A DNA stretch of 35,256 bases from an uncultured Prevotella sp. (GCA_938028745.1 CALIZL010000086.1:1-35256), one strand, 5' to 3'; shown: positions 9,051 through 17,462, counted from the first letter of the stretch. Translations and numbers: made by a program. Notes: a model not told the origin generated them from the letters alone.

Positions 9051-9108
9051 ACCAAGCATGCAAGCGGCCAACGCCGAACATCAACACAACTTTAAAAGAC
9101 AACACAAA

Positions 9109-10170
9109 ATGAAACAACTTGCAACACTCGTTTTGCTGACCCTACTCGCGGGCTGCGTACGAAACGAATTGCCCACCAAGCAATCCAACGCCAAAAGCAA
9201 GGTAGACCACCTTATCATCAAGGAGGTGTTCTACATTGGGCACTATTGGGTGCGCGACGTGAGCAAATGGGGATTCAAAAACACCAACAACAACTACAAC
9301 GACGACCAATACATCGAGATATATAACCCCACAGACCAGGTGCAATATCTCGACAACATGGCCCTTTGCGCCCATGCCATCGACCCCACGAAGGTTATCA
9401 CCTTCGCCCCGAAAGACGATTTCGTGAACCGATACTACGGCGTGAATGCCATCTCGTACTTCCCCGGTAGCGGACACGACCTGCCCATACAGCCCAAACA
9501 ATCGATAATCGTGGCGAAATATGCCACAGACCATAAGGCGATGTTTGAGAAAGAACTCGAAGGCGAAGACCTCTCCTTGTACAAGGGGCTAGACGCGTTC
9601 TTAGACCTACGCAAAGCCAACTTCGAATGGACAAACGCCAATTACGACCACTCGGGAAAGAACAACCCCGACGTACCCGACTTGCAAGCCATTATGACAC
9701 GCAAAGACAAAAGCGGCAACACCATACCTTCGTACGAGATGCAAGAAATATCCGAACACGGAGGATTGGCATTGGTGAGGCTGCCGTGGACACCCGAAGA
9801 CTTTGCGAAAAACTACAAAGACACCAAAGACAAGCGTGGATACCTGCACTACATCACCGTCACAAGTAGTGCCTTCGCCGACTTCGAGGCAATAGAAATT
9901 CCTTTCGAATACGTTGTAGACTGCATCACGATTTGCCCTAGAAGCCAATTCCAGATGCGCCCCAGCAAACTGGACAAGGGTTACAACGCCGTAACCGACG
10001 TTCCTTTCGTCAGTCTCAAGAACAGCGACTATCCCACTTACTCGGGATTGGCCCTAACCCGACGATGGGACGGGAGGAAATTCGTTGACGACGACAACAC
10101 CAAATCCGACTTTAAGGTGCAAGTGGCATCGCTCTCTAGAAAAGACGACAAGGGAAACCCCATCAAATAA
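9109..10170 (+). CDS. DUF4876-like lipoprotein, last gene of the receptor operon
   Basis: A 353-residue lipoprotein from ATG 9109, chosen because it creates a canonical signal (MKQLATLVLLTLLAGC, Cys 16). The mature protein begins with LIIKEVFYIGHYW and contains YNDDQYIEIYNPTDQVQYLD, typical of DUF4876 proteins, which resemble a lamin-tail fold and are often found beside TonB receptors in Bacteroidota. The domain name is recalled from family features and was not checked by search. It starts 58 bases after lipoprotein B and is followed by a strong terminator, so it closes the operon. Its exact role is unknown. Confidence 0.75.
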   Translation: MKQLATLVLLTLLAGCVRNELPTKQSNAKSKVDHLIIKEVFYIGHYWVRDVSKWGFKNTNNNYNDDQYIEIYNPTDQVQYLDNMALCAHAIDPTKVITFAPKDDFVNRYYGVNAISYFPGSGHDLPIQPKQSIIVAKYATDHKAMFEKELEGEDLSLYKGLDAFLDLRKANFEWTNANYDHSGKNNPDVPDLQAIMTRKDKSGNTIPSYEMQEISEHGGLALVRLPWTPEDFAKNYKDTKDKRGYLHYITVTSSAFADFEAIEIPFEYVVDCITICPRSQFQMRPSKLDKGYNAVTDVPFVSLKNSDYPTYSGLALTRRWDGRKFVDDDNTKSDFKVQVASLSRKDDKGNPIK

Positions 10171-10178
10171 CTTTATCC

Positions 10179-10227
10179 GTTGGCGGTGCATCCGAATTTG
10201 TTCCGAATGCACCGCCAACCGTTTTTC
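10179..10227 (+). terminator. Rho-independent terminator of the receptor operon
   Basis: A 13-bp perfect stem, GTTGGCGGTGCAT (10179-10191) with ATGCACCGCCAAC (10207-10219), followed by CGTTTTTC. It starts nine bases after the stop codon. Confidence 0.85.
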
Positions 10228-10470
10228 GCATCAGGGTGGAACATTCTCCCCCGCATACACCTAAACAAAAGCAAAAGGTTAATTGCTTGAAACCGCTGCA
10301 TCCCCTCCTCAAGGAATATTTAGAACAAGAACTTATTGATAACTCATGCCAGTTATTTTGAGTATATAGGGCTTCCCAGAAATCTCCGCTTGTTTATTTT
10401 CAATGTTTCTGATGGCAAAATGGGAGTAAGCGTATCTATCATTCAGGCTTTAACAAATTAGTGGAGTTTA
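10228..10470. other. Gap without recognisable features
   Basis: Between the terminator and the first short-repeat array I see no gene, promoter or structured element that I can support. Confidence 0.4.
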
Positions 10471-10560
10471 TTCTAGTGCTCCTAATTATTCTAACCCTTC
10501 GAGGGGAGCTAGTTCTTAAAGCCATTCTAGTTATCCTAGCCTTTCCAGTTATCCTAGCCT
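10471..10560 (+). repeat. Degenerate 17-18 bp array of TTCTAGTTATCCTAGCC type
   Basis: Units such as TTCTAGTTATCCTAGCC and TTCCAGTTATCCTAGCC follow each other, with more degenerate units (CTCCTAATTATTCTAACCC) before them. A sister array in the same orientation lies at 11585-11657, on the other side of element copy 2. Both are followed by TCAACT. Confidence 0.65.
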
Positions 10561-10680
10561 CAACTATCACACGCAACCATCTTGTTATCTGTGTGATACC
10601 AACACAAGATAAACATTCCGCACATATACGAAGTGCAGAACAAATCAACTAACGGGCTTTTAAACTCACGAAAGCCCAAC

Positions 10681-10865
10681 AATTCCCTAATACATCAACT
10701 TACAAACAGAAAAACTCACAAACTTACAAAGAGGAAAACTCACAAAGAGGAAAACTCAAAAAATCATCAACTCAGAAACTCACAAACACAAAAACTCATC
10801 AACTCATAAACTTGACAACTCACAAACATACAACCTTAAAAACCCACTTCTCAACTCGTCAATCC
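10681..10865. repeat. Simple repeats of AACTCACAAACT/AACTCATCAACT type
   Basis: Degenerate short units of about 10-12 bases (ACTCACAAAC, AACTCATCAACT) fill this stretch up to the edge of element copy 2. Similar text in either orientation occurs in several other gaps of this window. Confidence 0.7.
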
Positions 10866-10869
10866 GCCC

Positions 10870-11533
10870 CTATTGTCAATTTTTCAGTACAAATTTTAAC
10901 ATTATGAGTACCCTTTCCATTCACCAACCGCCAACCTTGCCCCAAAAAATCGATTCTCGCGAAGGTTTGTTTTGATGCAAAAAGGGGGTAGCTGTACATG
11001 CAGGCAAAATGAATTTTTATTTAAACTGACCGCCCCTAACACCCACTTTGGGGCCATTTGCAGCAAAACGAAGCGCGTTTTGGTGCTAAACGCAGTATAA
11101 TATGCCGCTAAACGCAGTGCGTTTTGGTGCTAAATGGAGTGCGTTTTGGTGCTAAACGCAAGGTAAAATGGTGCTAAATGCAGTGTAAAATGCCGCTAAA
11201 CGCCATTCGAGAAGCATAAATATCCACCGCAATTGCATAAACAAAACCTTATCGAACCATGAAACACATAGCCGAAAAGGGCGAAATAGTGGTTAAAAAG
11301 TATGATTTTAGGGTCTAAAAGTGGATATTTGGGCCTGAAAAATTACGAGTCGTCAACCAAACTAGAAAGGCAAAATGGTGCAAAATGCAGGTTTTGTTCT
11401 TGAAAACAGACAAAGCAAAAGGCGTGAAAGGCCAGAAATTGGGGCCATTTACCCGTTTTATGGCCAATATTTTCGCTAGAACGGGGTAAAAAATAGAGTA
11501 AGATTGTAAAACAAAAGATAACAATTTAAGCTT
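10870..11533 (-). repeat. Dispersed noncoding element, copy 2 (inverted, right end missing)
   Basis: Read on the - strand, this matches copy 3 from its left end (TTTTACAA, then CGTTCTAGCGAAAATA, TTTTGCACCATTTTGCCTTT) through the 22-bp array to the block CGCGAGAATCGATTTTTTG. It stops soon after CTGAAAAATTGAC and so lacks the inverted-repeat end seen in copies 1 and 3. Simple GAGTTGA-type repeats flank both sides. Confidence 0.8.
11063..11205 (-). repeat. 22-bp tandem array inside element copy 2
   Basis: GCTAAA cores at 11085, 11107, 11129, 11151, 11173 and 11195 keep an exact 22-bp period (AGTGCGTTTTGGTGCTAAAC type on the + strand). This is the reverse complement of the unit seen in copies 1 and 3. 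Confidence 0.9.
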
Positions 11534-11584
11534 TTTAGTTAGAGAGTTAGTGAGTTAGTGAGTTGATGAGTTGATGACCTAGTC

Positions 11585-11657
11585 TTTCTAGTTATCCTAG
11601 CCTTTTCTGTTATCCTAGTCTTCCTAACTATCCTTGCCTTCCTTGTTATCCTTGCCT
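11585..11657 (+). repeat. Second TTATCCTAGCC-type array
   Basis: Four degenerate units of about 16-18 bases (TTTCTAGTTATCCTAGCC, then TTCTGTTATCCTAGTC, TTCCTAACTATCCTTGCC and TTCCTTGTTATCCTTGCC) lie in tandem, sister to the array at 10471. The run is followed, from about 11738, by a pyrimidine-rich series of TTTTCACCTT units. Confidence 0.65.
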
Positions 11658-11821
11658 CAACTTACTCATGCTGCCATCCTTTCACCTTTTCACTTTTAGG
11701 AGTTAGGGAGTTAAGCCAAATGTACAGGGGGCGTTAGCCATTTTTTCACCTTTTCAACTTTTCACCTTTTCACCTTTATAACCCTTTTCACCTTTATAAC
11801 CTCCATTTCAAAAAAAAGCCT

Positions 11822-11829
11822 TACCTTTG
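11822..11829 (+). promoter_or_regulatory. -7 box of lrgAB
   Basis: TACCTTTG fits TAnnTTTG and is followed by CATCG, as in other promoters of this window. It would start a transcript with a leader of roughly 65 nt ahead of lrgA. No clear -33 TTTG is seen. Confidence 0.6.
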
Positions 11830-11901
11830 CATCGTTATTAAGGATAAGGCTTGCCTTTGCAGGCCAGTGCAAACATAAATAAGCATCGTTCATCGGCTAT
11901 A

Positions 11902-12330
11902 ATGGCTAAACAGTTTTTCGTTATTTTCGGATGTCTTGCCCTCGGCGAGGTTGTCGTTTGGGCAACAGGCATCAAGCTACCATCGAGCATCATTGGCATG
12001 CTGCTCCTCACCTTCTTTCTCAAAACCAAGATAGTAAAGCTAGAATGGGTAGAGAAGCTCTCCCAGTTTCTGCTTGCAAACCTTGGCTTCTTCTTCGTGC
12101 CCCCTGGCGTGGCCATCATGCTCTACCTCGATGTTATCCAAAAAGAGCTGCTGCCCATTGCTATGGCCACCTTGCTAAGCACCATACTCGTATTGGTAGT
12201 AACGGGACACATGCACCAGTTCGTTGTGAAAGCCGAGCGGAAACTGCTGGCCATGCACATGCGCAGGCATAAGAGAAAGCAACAAGACCACACACAAGCC
12301 GTTGCGCCCACCAACGACGACGAAGTATAA
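11902..12330 (+). CDS. lrgA: LrgA/CidA-family membrane protein (YohJ-like)
   Basis: A 142-residue membrane protein. It has the family pattern of four hydrophobic helices and the characteristic LPSSIIGMLLL (residues about 25-35) and FFVPPGVAIM (about 62-71). The C-terminus is a basic, then acidic tail of about 35 residues (HMRRHKRKQQ) on one side of the membrane. LrgA proteins pair with LrgB; members have been linked to murein hydrolase control (holin/antiholin-like) and, in other bacteria, to pyruvate or glycolate transport. ATG 11902 is chosen over an in-frame start further upstream because it begins at the first helix. lrgB follows after 62 bases and is probably co-transcribed. Confidence 0.92.
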   Translation: MAKQFFVIFGCLALGEVVVWATGIKLPSSIIGMLLLTFFLKTKIVKLEWVEKLSQFLLANLGFFFVPPGVAIMLYLDVIQKELLPIAMATLLSTILVLVVTGHMHQFVVKAERKLLAMHMRRHKRKQQDHTQAVAPTNDDEV

Positions 12331-12392
12331 CCCCACAGTCACCAATCACTTATAGCGGGCCAACAGGCCCAACATCACATACCCCACACGCA

Positions 12393-13091
12393 ATGCAACA
12401 GCTTTTCTCCAACCAATACATCATCTTGGCCCTCACCTTTGCCGTATTCTACTATTTCCGCCGACTGCAATACCGCACGGGTTGGGTACTGCTTAACCCC
12501 ATACTCATAGCCATCGTGCTGCTCATAGCCTATCTGAAACTAACGGGCGTATCGTTCGAAACATTCGAACAGAGCGGTCAGCTCATCGACTTTTGGCTCA
12601 AACCAGCCGTCGTGGCCCTGGGCGTGCCACTCTATTTACAGTTCGAGGCCATTAAGAAGTTATGGTTCCCCATCGTTCTTTCGCAGTTAGTGGGTTGTTT
12701 GGTGGGCATTGTCAGCGTAGTTGTCGTGGCACAGCTTTTCGGGGCTTCTAACGTGGTTATCATCTCAATGGCCAGCAAGTCGGTTACAACGCCCATCGCT
12801 ATGGAAGTAACCCAAACCCTTGGCGGCATTCCCTCGCTCACGGCAGCCGTAGTGGTAATAACAGGTATCTTGGGTGCCATATTGGGCTTTAAGGCTTTGG
12901 CCCTGGGCCATGTAAACAGTCCCATAGCGAAGGGTTTGTCTATGGGTACGGCTTCGCATGCCGTAGGGGCATCTACGGCTATGGGCATCAGCAACAAGTA
13001 TGGCGCCTTCGCATCACTGGGAATAACCCTCAACGGCATCTTCACCGCCCTGCTCACGCCTACCATACTTAGGATAATGGGGATTATTTAG
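12393..13091 (+). CDS. lrgB: LrgB-family membrane protein (YohK-like)
   Basis: A 232-residue integral membrane protein of normal family length with six or more hydrophobic helices. Recognisable family motifs are LKPAVVALGVPLY (about 69-81), SKSVTTPIAMEV (about 128-139) and GTASHAVGASTAMG (about 185-198). With LrgA it forms a two-component membrane module that in other species modulates autolysis or carries small carboxylates; which applies here cannot be told from sequence. No transcription regulator of the LytSR type lies in the window. It is followed by a repeat-filled gap without an obvious terminator. Confidence 0.94.
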   Translation: MQQLFSNQYIILALTFAVFYYFRRLQYRTGWVLLNPILIAIVLLIAYLKLTGVSFETFEQSGQLIDFWLKPAVVALGVPLYLQFEAIKKLWFPIVLSQLVGCLVGIVSVVVVAQLFGASNVVIISMASKSVTTPIAMEVTQTLGGIPSLTAAVVVITGILGAILGFKALALGHVNSPIAKGLSMGTASHAVGASTAMGISNKYGAFASLGITLNGIFTALLTPTILRIMGII

Positions 13092-13260
13092 GGGTTGAGG
13101 AGTTAAGTTGAGGAGTTAAAGGAGTTATGGAGTTAAGGAGTTAAGCCAAATGCTTTTTGGGAGTAGTAAAGGAGTAGGGAGTTAGAGAGTTAAGTCAAAT
13201 GCTTTTTGGGAGTAGTAAAGGAGTAGGGAGTTAAGGAGTTAAGCCAAATGCTTTGGTGGT
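13092..13260 (+). repeat. 49-bp tandem repeat built from GGAGTTAAG units
   Basis: TTAAGCCAAATGCTTTTTGG recurs at 13141 and 13190 (as TTAAGTCAAATG) and partly at 13239, a period of exactly 49 bases, preceded by degenerate GAGTTAAG units. The same GTTAAGCCAAATG core occurs at 11711 and, inverted, twice at 30588-30655. Confidence 0.85.
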
Positions 13261-13287
13261 GAGTAGTAATTCAAGCCGCTCTTTATC

Positions 13288-13348
13288 TAAATTTATGTTA
13301 AATAAATACCGTTTTGGTGAGGAAATAAAACAAAAATTCCTACTTTTG
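13288..13348 (+). promoter_or_regulatory. Cassette 1 upstream box and -7 box
   Basis: TAAATTTATGTTAAA (13288-13302) lies exactly 53 bases before the -7 box TACTTTTG (13341-13348). The same pair recurs at 16954/17007 (53 bases) and 20633/20685 (52 bases). The box is a likely activator or regulator site, or an UP-type element. Confidence 0.65.
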
Positions 13349-13565
13349 CATCGCAATTAAAGTAAAAGCAGGGCTTTTTTGGAGAGTTAAAGCTATTTAG
13401 CACTGCATACAAAACGTTAAAGTCACGCCAAATTAACTTTAACTGAACATATATTAGCATTCTAACTGGCACCTTATTTATAAGAGAGTAGCCATTAAGG
13501 TATTTTTTAAATCATTCGTGGCAGAAGCCCAGAAGGCTCTAAGCCATTTTAAATTATATTTGTAT
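13349..13565 (+). promoter_or_regulatory. Cassette 1 conserved 5' leader with hairpin
   Basis: A leader of about 217 nt between the -7 box and the small ORF. GCAG (13368-13371) can pair with CTGC (13403-13406), at the same 38-base span as the hairpins in the other two leaders; a GAGAGTTA-like loop is shared. Further down, GCATTCT, a CTTATTTATAAG segment and TAAATCATTCGTGGC (about 13508-13522) match the other copies. No riboswitch class is recognised. Confidence 0.5.
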
Positions 13566-13790
13566 ATGAAGGATAATAAACAACTAAACATGTTGGCATA
13601 TGCGAAGCCTGAGATAGAGCTTGTACGCATGTTGCAAGAGAACGTACTCTTAACAGGTAGTGATGACGACGGACCTCCCGTTGTCGTTCACCCCGAAGCG
13701 GAGGAACCTGCTACACCAGCACCCGGAGCAGGAGGTTTTGATATCACCGTTATTCCACCGACACAGACAGAAGAAGACCCATTCAACTAA
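13566..13790 (+). CDS. Small acidic protein of cassette 1
   Basis: A 74-residue protein from ATG 13566. The start is fixed by comparison: the copies at 17232 and 20903 begin with the same MKDN[KR]QL. The pattern is MKDNKQLN, then a YxKPEIELV motif, LLTGSDDDGPPVVV (residues 28-41), a Pro/Glu/Ala-rich stretch and ITVIPPTQTEE. No signal peptide or membrane segment is seen; it is strongly acidic. The motif resembles short Bacteroidota proteins of the type KPxxxxxxxxxxxLLxxS, whose role is not known to me. It lies 97 bases before the large fimbrillin-family gene and is likely co-transcribed. No maturation enzyme is encoded nearby. Confidence 0.75.
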   Translation: MKDNKQLNMLAYAKPEIELVRMLQENVLLTGSDDDGPPVVVHPEAEEPATPAPGAGGFDITVIPPTQTEEDPFN

Positions 13791-13887
13791 CTACTCACAT
13801 GCCTTTTACCCATACAGCTTTAAAAACTGGGGTAAAGGGCTTTAAGTTTTAGGCAAAACCACTTTATTTATTTTTTAAAACGAACTC

Positions 13888-16653
13888 ATGATTTTTAAAT
13901 TGCACCACCGTGCCCTTATGGCAGCATTTGCCGTGGGAATGATGGGTGTAGGCGTAACGTCGTGTTCTGAAAACATCGACTCTGCCGACACCAACAACGG
14001 CGAAGGCCCCATCGCGGCCGTCGACGTTGTAGATGCGCAGGCACAAGCACTGCAAGCTTACAAGGCAAACCCCAACACACAAACCTACGCAGACCTCCTG
14101 TCTGCACAAGGTCTCAAAGAAACCGACCTCGTACACGGAACGCTGCCCGCAAAAGGCGCAATGGCCAACGGACTGATGTTCGTTGAAAGCTCGGTGCCCA
14201 CCGTTGCTGCCGAAGAAGTTGCTGACACACGCGGACGTTTAGCCGCGGGCATTACCGACGACTTCACCATTACCGCCTATCGCGCTGCCGCTGCCGCTGG
14301 TCTTGGAAGCGCAGACATATGGATTCCAGGCATAACCTTCGACAAGAATGGTAACCCTAAAAAGCCTTTCCGCTGGGGCAGCAAAAAACCCTACGCACGA
14401 TTCTATGCCGTATTCCCCGTTGCCAGTGCTGCTACCGGTGTTACGGTTAACGCAGAAAACGCAAAAGTGCCCACGGTTAGTTTTACGGCAAACACCAACA
14501 ACCAGGCACAAAAAGACCTCATGGTGGCCACTTCGCCCATGGTTAAGTATGAAGGCGGCAACACTGCACCTAAGGTAACACTGCCTTTCCGCCATGCACT
14601 TACCGCCATTAACTTTGCCATCGGCGAAAAGCTTGCTCCCGGCAAGCATATCACCAAGGTTACCATCAGCAGGGCTTTCCAAAAAGGTGTTTACAATATG
14701 GGAAGCGATGAAAAGGGAACTGGTGCTGGATGGAGCGCACAAAGCAACGAAGCCATCTTTACCCTCGATGGCATCAGCGTTCCCACAGATGGAACAGTAG
14801 GTAACATCATTTTGGGCGATGCAAACAACTCAACCTTCCTGATGGTGCCACAAGTGCTTACCGGCCGTAACGTGGAACTACGTGTTGAGTTCGACAACAA
14901 CCCCAACGACTTCATCTCTGCCACCCTTACCGGCGAATGGAAGGCTGGCGAAACACGTACATACAAGCTAGCCAGCAAAGACGCTAACTGGGAATACATG
15001 TTCAACGTTAAGATGAAAGGCGCAACAGACGTTTACGCGCTTAACGGAGATGTACCTTTCACCGTACAGAGCTATCGTGCTTACAACGGACAAGAAGGCA
15101 CTCGCCAAGCCGTATCGTGGGAAGTTGAAAAATACGAAGTGGAAAATGCCGACGGAACTTGGACCAACCTTGGTGCAACTCCTCCCACATGGCTCAACGT
15201 AACGAAGAAGCTAGGCAATGGCGGATTCGATGCTGAAAGCTCAACAGCCGTTGTTAAGAGCACTGCTGCCGACATGGAAGACGTTTTGGCCCAATATAAC
15301 GCCGCCCTACGAACCGAACACAACAACAATGGTGCTTACAGGCTTGGCCTAGACGGCAATGCGCTAAGCACCGCCAACACCTACGCCATCGTCCGTTCGG
15401 GCCAATACACCCTGCCCCTGGTTTATGGCAGCAGCTTTGTTAAAAGCCAACAACAAAGTAGCGTTTACACCGGCTTCAAGGATTATCTAGGAAACGCCAT
15501 CAACGATCCTTGGGTGATTAAAGGCAACACGCCTGTTGCAAGAAATGGTTCAACCCAATACAAGGCCAAGGTAATTTGGTCTAACCCCGAAGGTGCCGTT
15601 AAGTTCGATGCAAACCAAGCCAACAACTTTACCAATGGTAATGCTCACGCGCCTGCATGGCTGAACTTCACCATAGACAAGACCAAAGTGAAATGCGGTA
15701 ACGCCGTTATTGCGGTTACCGATGCGCAGAACAGAGTGATGTGGTCGTGGCAGTTGTGGTTCACCCACGAAGGTGCAACCGCAAGCGTACCCGTTAAGGG
15801 TAAGGCTCAGAACGCCAAGACCTACAAATATATGGCAGAACCTTTGGGCTGGGTGTACACCAAGCTGCAATACCTAAAAGGGGCCAAAGACAACACCCGC
15901 AGGGTGAAAGTAACATTAAGGCAAGCTTCGAGCAACAAAGGTTCGTACTTCATCATCACCCAGAAATATGTTGATGGCGACGGCTACAACATGGTTTACC
16001 AATGGGGACGTAAAGACCCATTCCCCGGAGAAGACTTTGGAAGAGGCATCAAACTAATGCCCGCGCCAAACGATTATAAGGTGCTCATCCAGAACCCCGA
16101 TATCTTCTACACGGTGAAGAATCGCGACACCCACGCAGCATATTGGACAACCAACGAAAACAGAAATAAATATTGGGATGCCAATTACAGCGACAATGCT
16201 AACAGGGTGATACAGAAAACGCTGTTCGACCCCAGCCCAGCCGGTTACCGAGTGCCCGAAATACAAGCCACCTACTTCATCCTTGACAAGCCGCAAGAAG
16301 GCATATACCTCAACGACAAGCCTACAAACATCGTTCGCCAAGGAAGTAGGATTATGGTTTACTGCAAGACCAACATCAATAACGGCCTGCTATTCATACC
16401 CTACTTCTTCGGCCGCAACTTCGATGGCCACATGTACTATGGTGCTGATGCCCAAAACCAACAAGAACATAAAGTTAACGCAGGCAACTATTGGACCCTT
16501 ACCGCTTCTCAAAACAGACCAAGGGTTACATCAGGCGTTTATTCGTTCCTTGGCGGCATAGGCTTGGTAGGAAATGCTCCTAAGGAAGCAAACAAAGCTC
16601 CCAACCGCCACAACGGCCTTTCTGTTCGCCCCGTAGTGGATCCCAAGTACTAA
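13888..16653 (+). CDS. Large fimbrillin-family lipoprotein of cassette 1
   Basis: A 921-residue lipoprotein, Cys 26 in GVTSCSENID, so anchored in the outer membrane and probably surface exposed. Residues about 95-380 look like the fimbrillin (Mfa-like) fold: SFTANTNNQAQKDLMVA, LPFRHALTAINFAIG (about 232-246), FLMVPQVLTGR and WKAGETRTYKL (about 349-359). A middle region (about 380-690) has repeated beta-rich segments. The C-terminus has YQWGRKDPFP (about 703) and FDPSPAGYRVPE (about 780), as in FISUMP-type (Fib_succ_major) domains of Bacteroidota surface proteins. It is far longer than a polymerising fimbrial subunit, so a tip or adhesin role is more likely. Paralogue at 17578. Confidence 0.85.
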   Translation: MIFKLHHRALMAAFAVGMMGVGVTSCSENIDSADTNNGEGPIAAVDVVDAQAQALQAYKANPNTQTYADLLSAQGLKETDLVHGTLPAKGAMANGLMFVESSVPTVAAEEVADTRGRLAAGITDDFTITAYRAAAAAGLGSADIWIPGITFDKNGNPKKPFRWGSKKPYARFYAVFPVASAATGVTVNAENAKVPTVSFTANTNNQAQKDLMVATSPMVKYEGGNTAPKVTLPFRHALTAINFAIGEKLAPGKHITKVTISRAFQKGVYNMGSDEKGTGAGWSAQSNEAIFTLDGISVPTDGTVGNIILGDANNSTFLMVPQVLTGRNVELRVEFDNNPNDFISATLTGEWKAGETRTYKLASKDANWEYMFNVKMKGATDVYALNGDVPFTVQSYRAYNGQEGTRQAVSWEVEKYEVENADGTWTNLGATPPTWLNVTKKLGNGGFDAESSTAVVKSTAADMEDVLAQYNAALRTEHNNNGAYRLGLDGNALSTANTYAIVRSGQYTLPLVYGSSFVKSQQQSSVYTGFKDYLGNAINDPWVIKGNTPVARNGSTQYKAKVIWSNPEGAVKFDANQANNFTNGNAHAPAWLNFTIDKTKVKCGNAVIAVTDAQNRVMWSWQLWFTHEGATASVPVKGKAQNAKTYKYMAEPLGWVYTKLQYLKGAKDNTRRVKVTLRQASSNKGSYFIITQKYVDGDGYNMVYQWGRKDPFPGEDFGRGIKLMPAPNDYKVLIQNPDIFYTVKNRDTHAAYWTTNENRNKYWDANYSDNANRVIQKTLFDPSPAGYRVPEIQATYFILDKPQEGIYLNDKPTNIVRQGSRIMVYCKTNINNGLLFIPYFFGRNFDGHMYYGADAQNQQEHKVNAGNYWTLTASQNRPRVTSGVYSFLGGIGLVGNAPKEANKAPNRHNGLSVRPVVDPKY

Positions 16654-16740
16654 GTCGGTTCGCGGCCTAATTAGATGTTGTCACAACAACGTCATACACG
16701 AATTTAGCTTCAACAGAAAGCGATTCAATCTCAATAGACA

Positions 16741-16778
16741 AAGCCCTACCAACGCCCCAAGCGTTTGGTAGGGCTTTT
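16741..16778 (+). terminator. Terminator of cassette 1
   Basis: AGCCCTACCAACGC (16742-16755) pairs with GCGTTTGGTAGGGCT (16761-16775) with one bulged base, followed by TTTCTTC. An almost identical hairpin ends cassette 2. Confidence 0.85.
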
Positions 16779-16953
16779 CTTCGCATGCTATCCTTCCTTA
16801 CAAGCCAACCGAACCTGCGCCACATTTACGTCTGCATCGGCCAAGATTTAATCTACTTTTTAACCCTAATTCCCTATTTGCGACCTCCCTACAAGACATA
16901 AAAACACCTAGACCATTTGGCTCAATAAACGGTTCTCCCCACCCTCTTTTGCT

Positions 16954-17014
16954 TAAATTTATGTTAAAAATACAGCTTTTAGCTTGTTTCTTATCATTAT
17001 ATTTCCTACATTTG
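16954..17014 (+). promoter_or_regulatory. Cassette 2 upstream box and -7 box
   Basis: TAAATTTATGTTAAA (16954-16968), identical to the box of cassette 1, lies 53 bases before TACATTTG (17007-17014). TTGT at 16984-16987 could serve as a weak -33 element. Confidence 0.65.
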
Positions 17015-17231
17015 CAGAAATTAAGATATGCAAAGCGCGGTGACTGAAAGAGAGTTAGAAGCAGCACAGCACCGCGAACCGGCAACCTAAGAAGACGTTG
17101 AAATAACATTAAAAGTAGGTATACGCATTCTGATTTGTTTCTTATTTACACATAGAACTGCTAATAATTTTTTTAAATCATTCGTGGCGGCAACCTAACA
17201 AGGACATACGCCAGTACTAAACATTTTGCTT
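17015..17231 (+). promoter_or_regulatory. Cassette 2 conserved 5' leader with hairpin
   Basis: CGCGGTG (17036-17042) pairs perfectly with CACCGCG (17070-17076). Downstream, GCATTCTG, TTCTTATTTA and TAAATCATTCGTGGCGGCAA (17174-17193) match the other leaders. The length of 217 nt equals that of cassette 1. Confidence 0.55.
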
Positions 17232-17462
17232 ATGAAGGATAATAAACAACTAAGCACGCAGATGTACCGCAAACCCCGGATTGAGTTTGTGCACGTACGA
17301 CAAGAGCAAATTCTTTTAACTAACAGCGACAACGATGACGACGGACCCATCGTTATCGTAACACCCGAAAACGCTAACCGAGCTTCTGAAACCGAAGCAG
17401 AAGGTGTCCAGGCCGACATCAGCGTCATTCCACCCACCGAAAATGCCCCAGAAAATCTGTGA
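17232..17462 (+). CDS. Small acidic protein of cassette 2
   Basis: A 76-residue paralogue of the protein at 13566: MKDNKQLSTQMYRKPRIEFV, then QILLTNSDNDDDGPIVIV and a tail with ISVIPPTENAPENL. The N-terminal 20 residues, the LLTxSD..DDGP block and the final V-I-P-P-T are conserved, while the linker differs in length and sequence, so selection seems to act on the two motifs. No signal peptide. It precedes the second large fimbrillin-family gene by 115 bases. Function unknown. Confidence 0.75.
   Translation: MKDNKQLSTQMYRKPRIEFVHVRQEQILLTNSDNDDDGPIVIVTPENANRASETEAEGVQADISVIPPTENAPENL

Noticed and set aside
10461..10652. 63-residue hydrophobic ORF
   Set aside because: It is a translation of the TTATCCTAGCC repeat array.
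13566..13790. Small acidic protein as a RiPP precursor
   Set aside because: No radical SAM, lanthipeptide, protease or exporter gene is present in the window, and the protein has no clear leader/core division.
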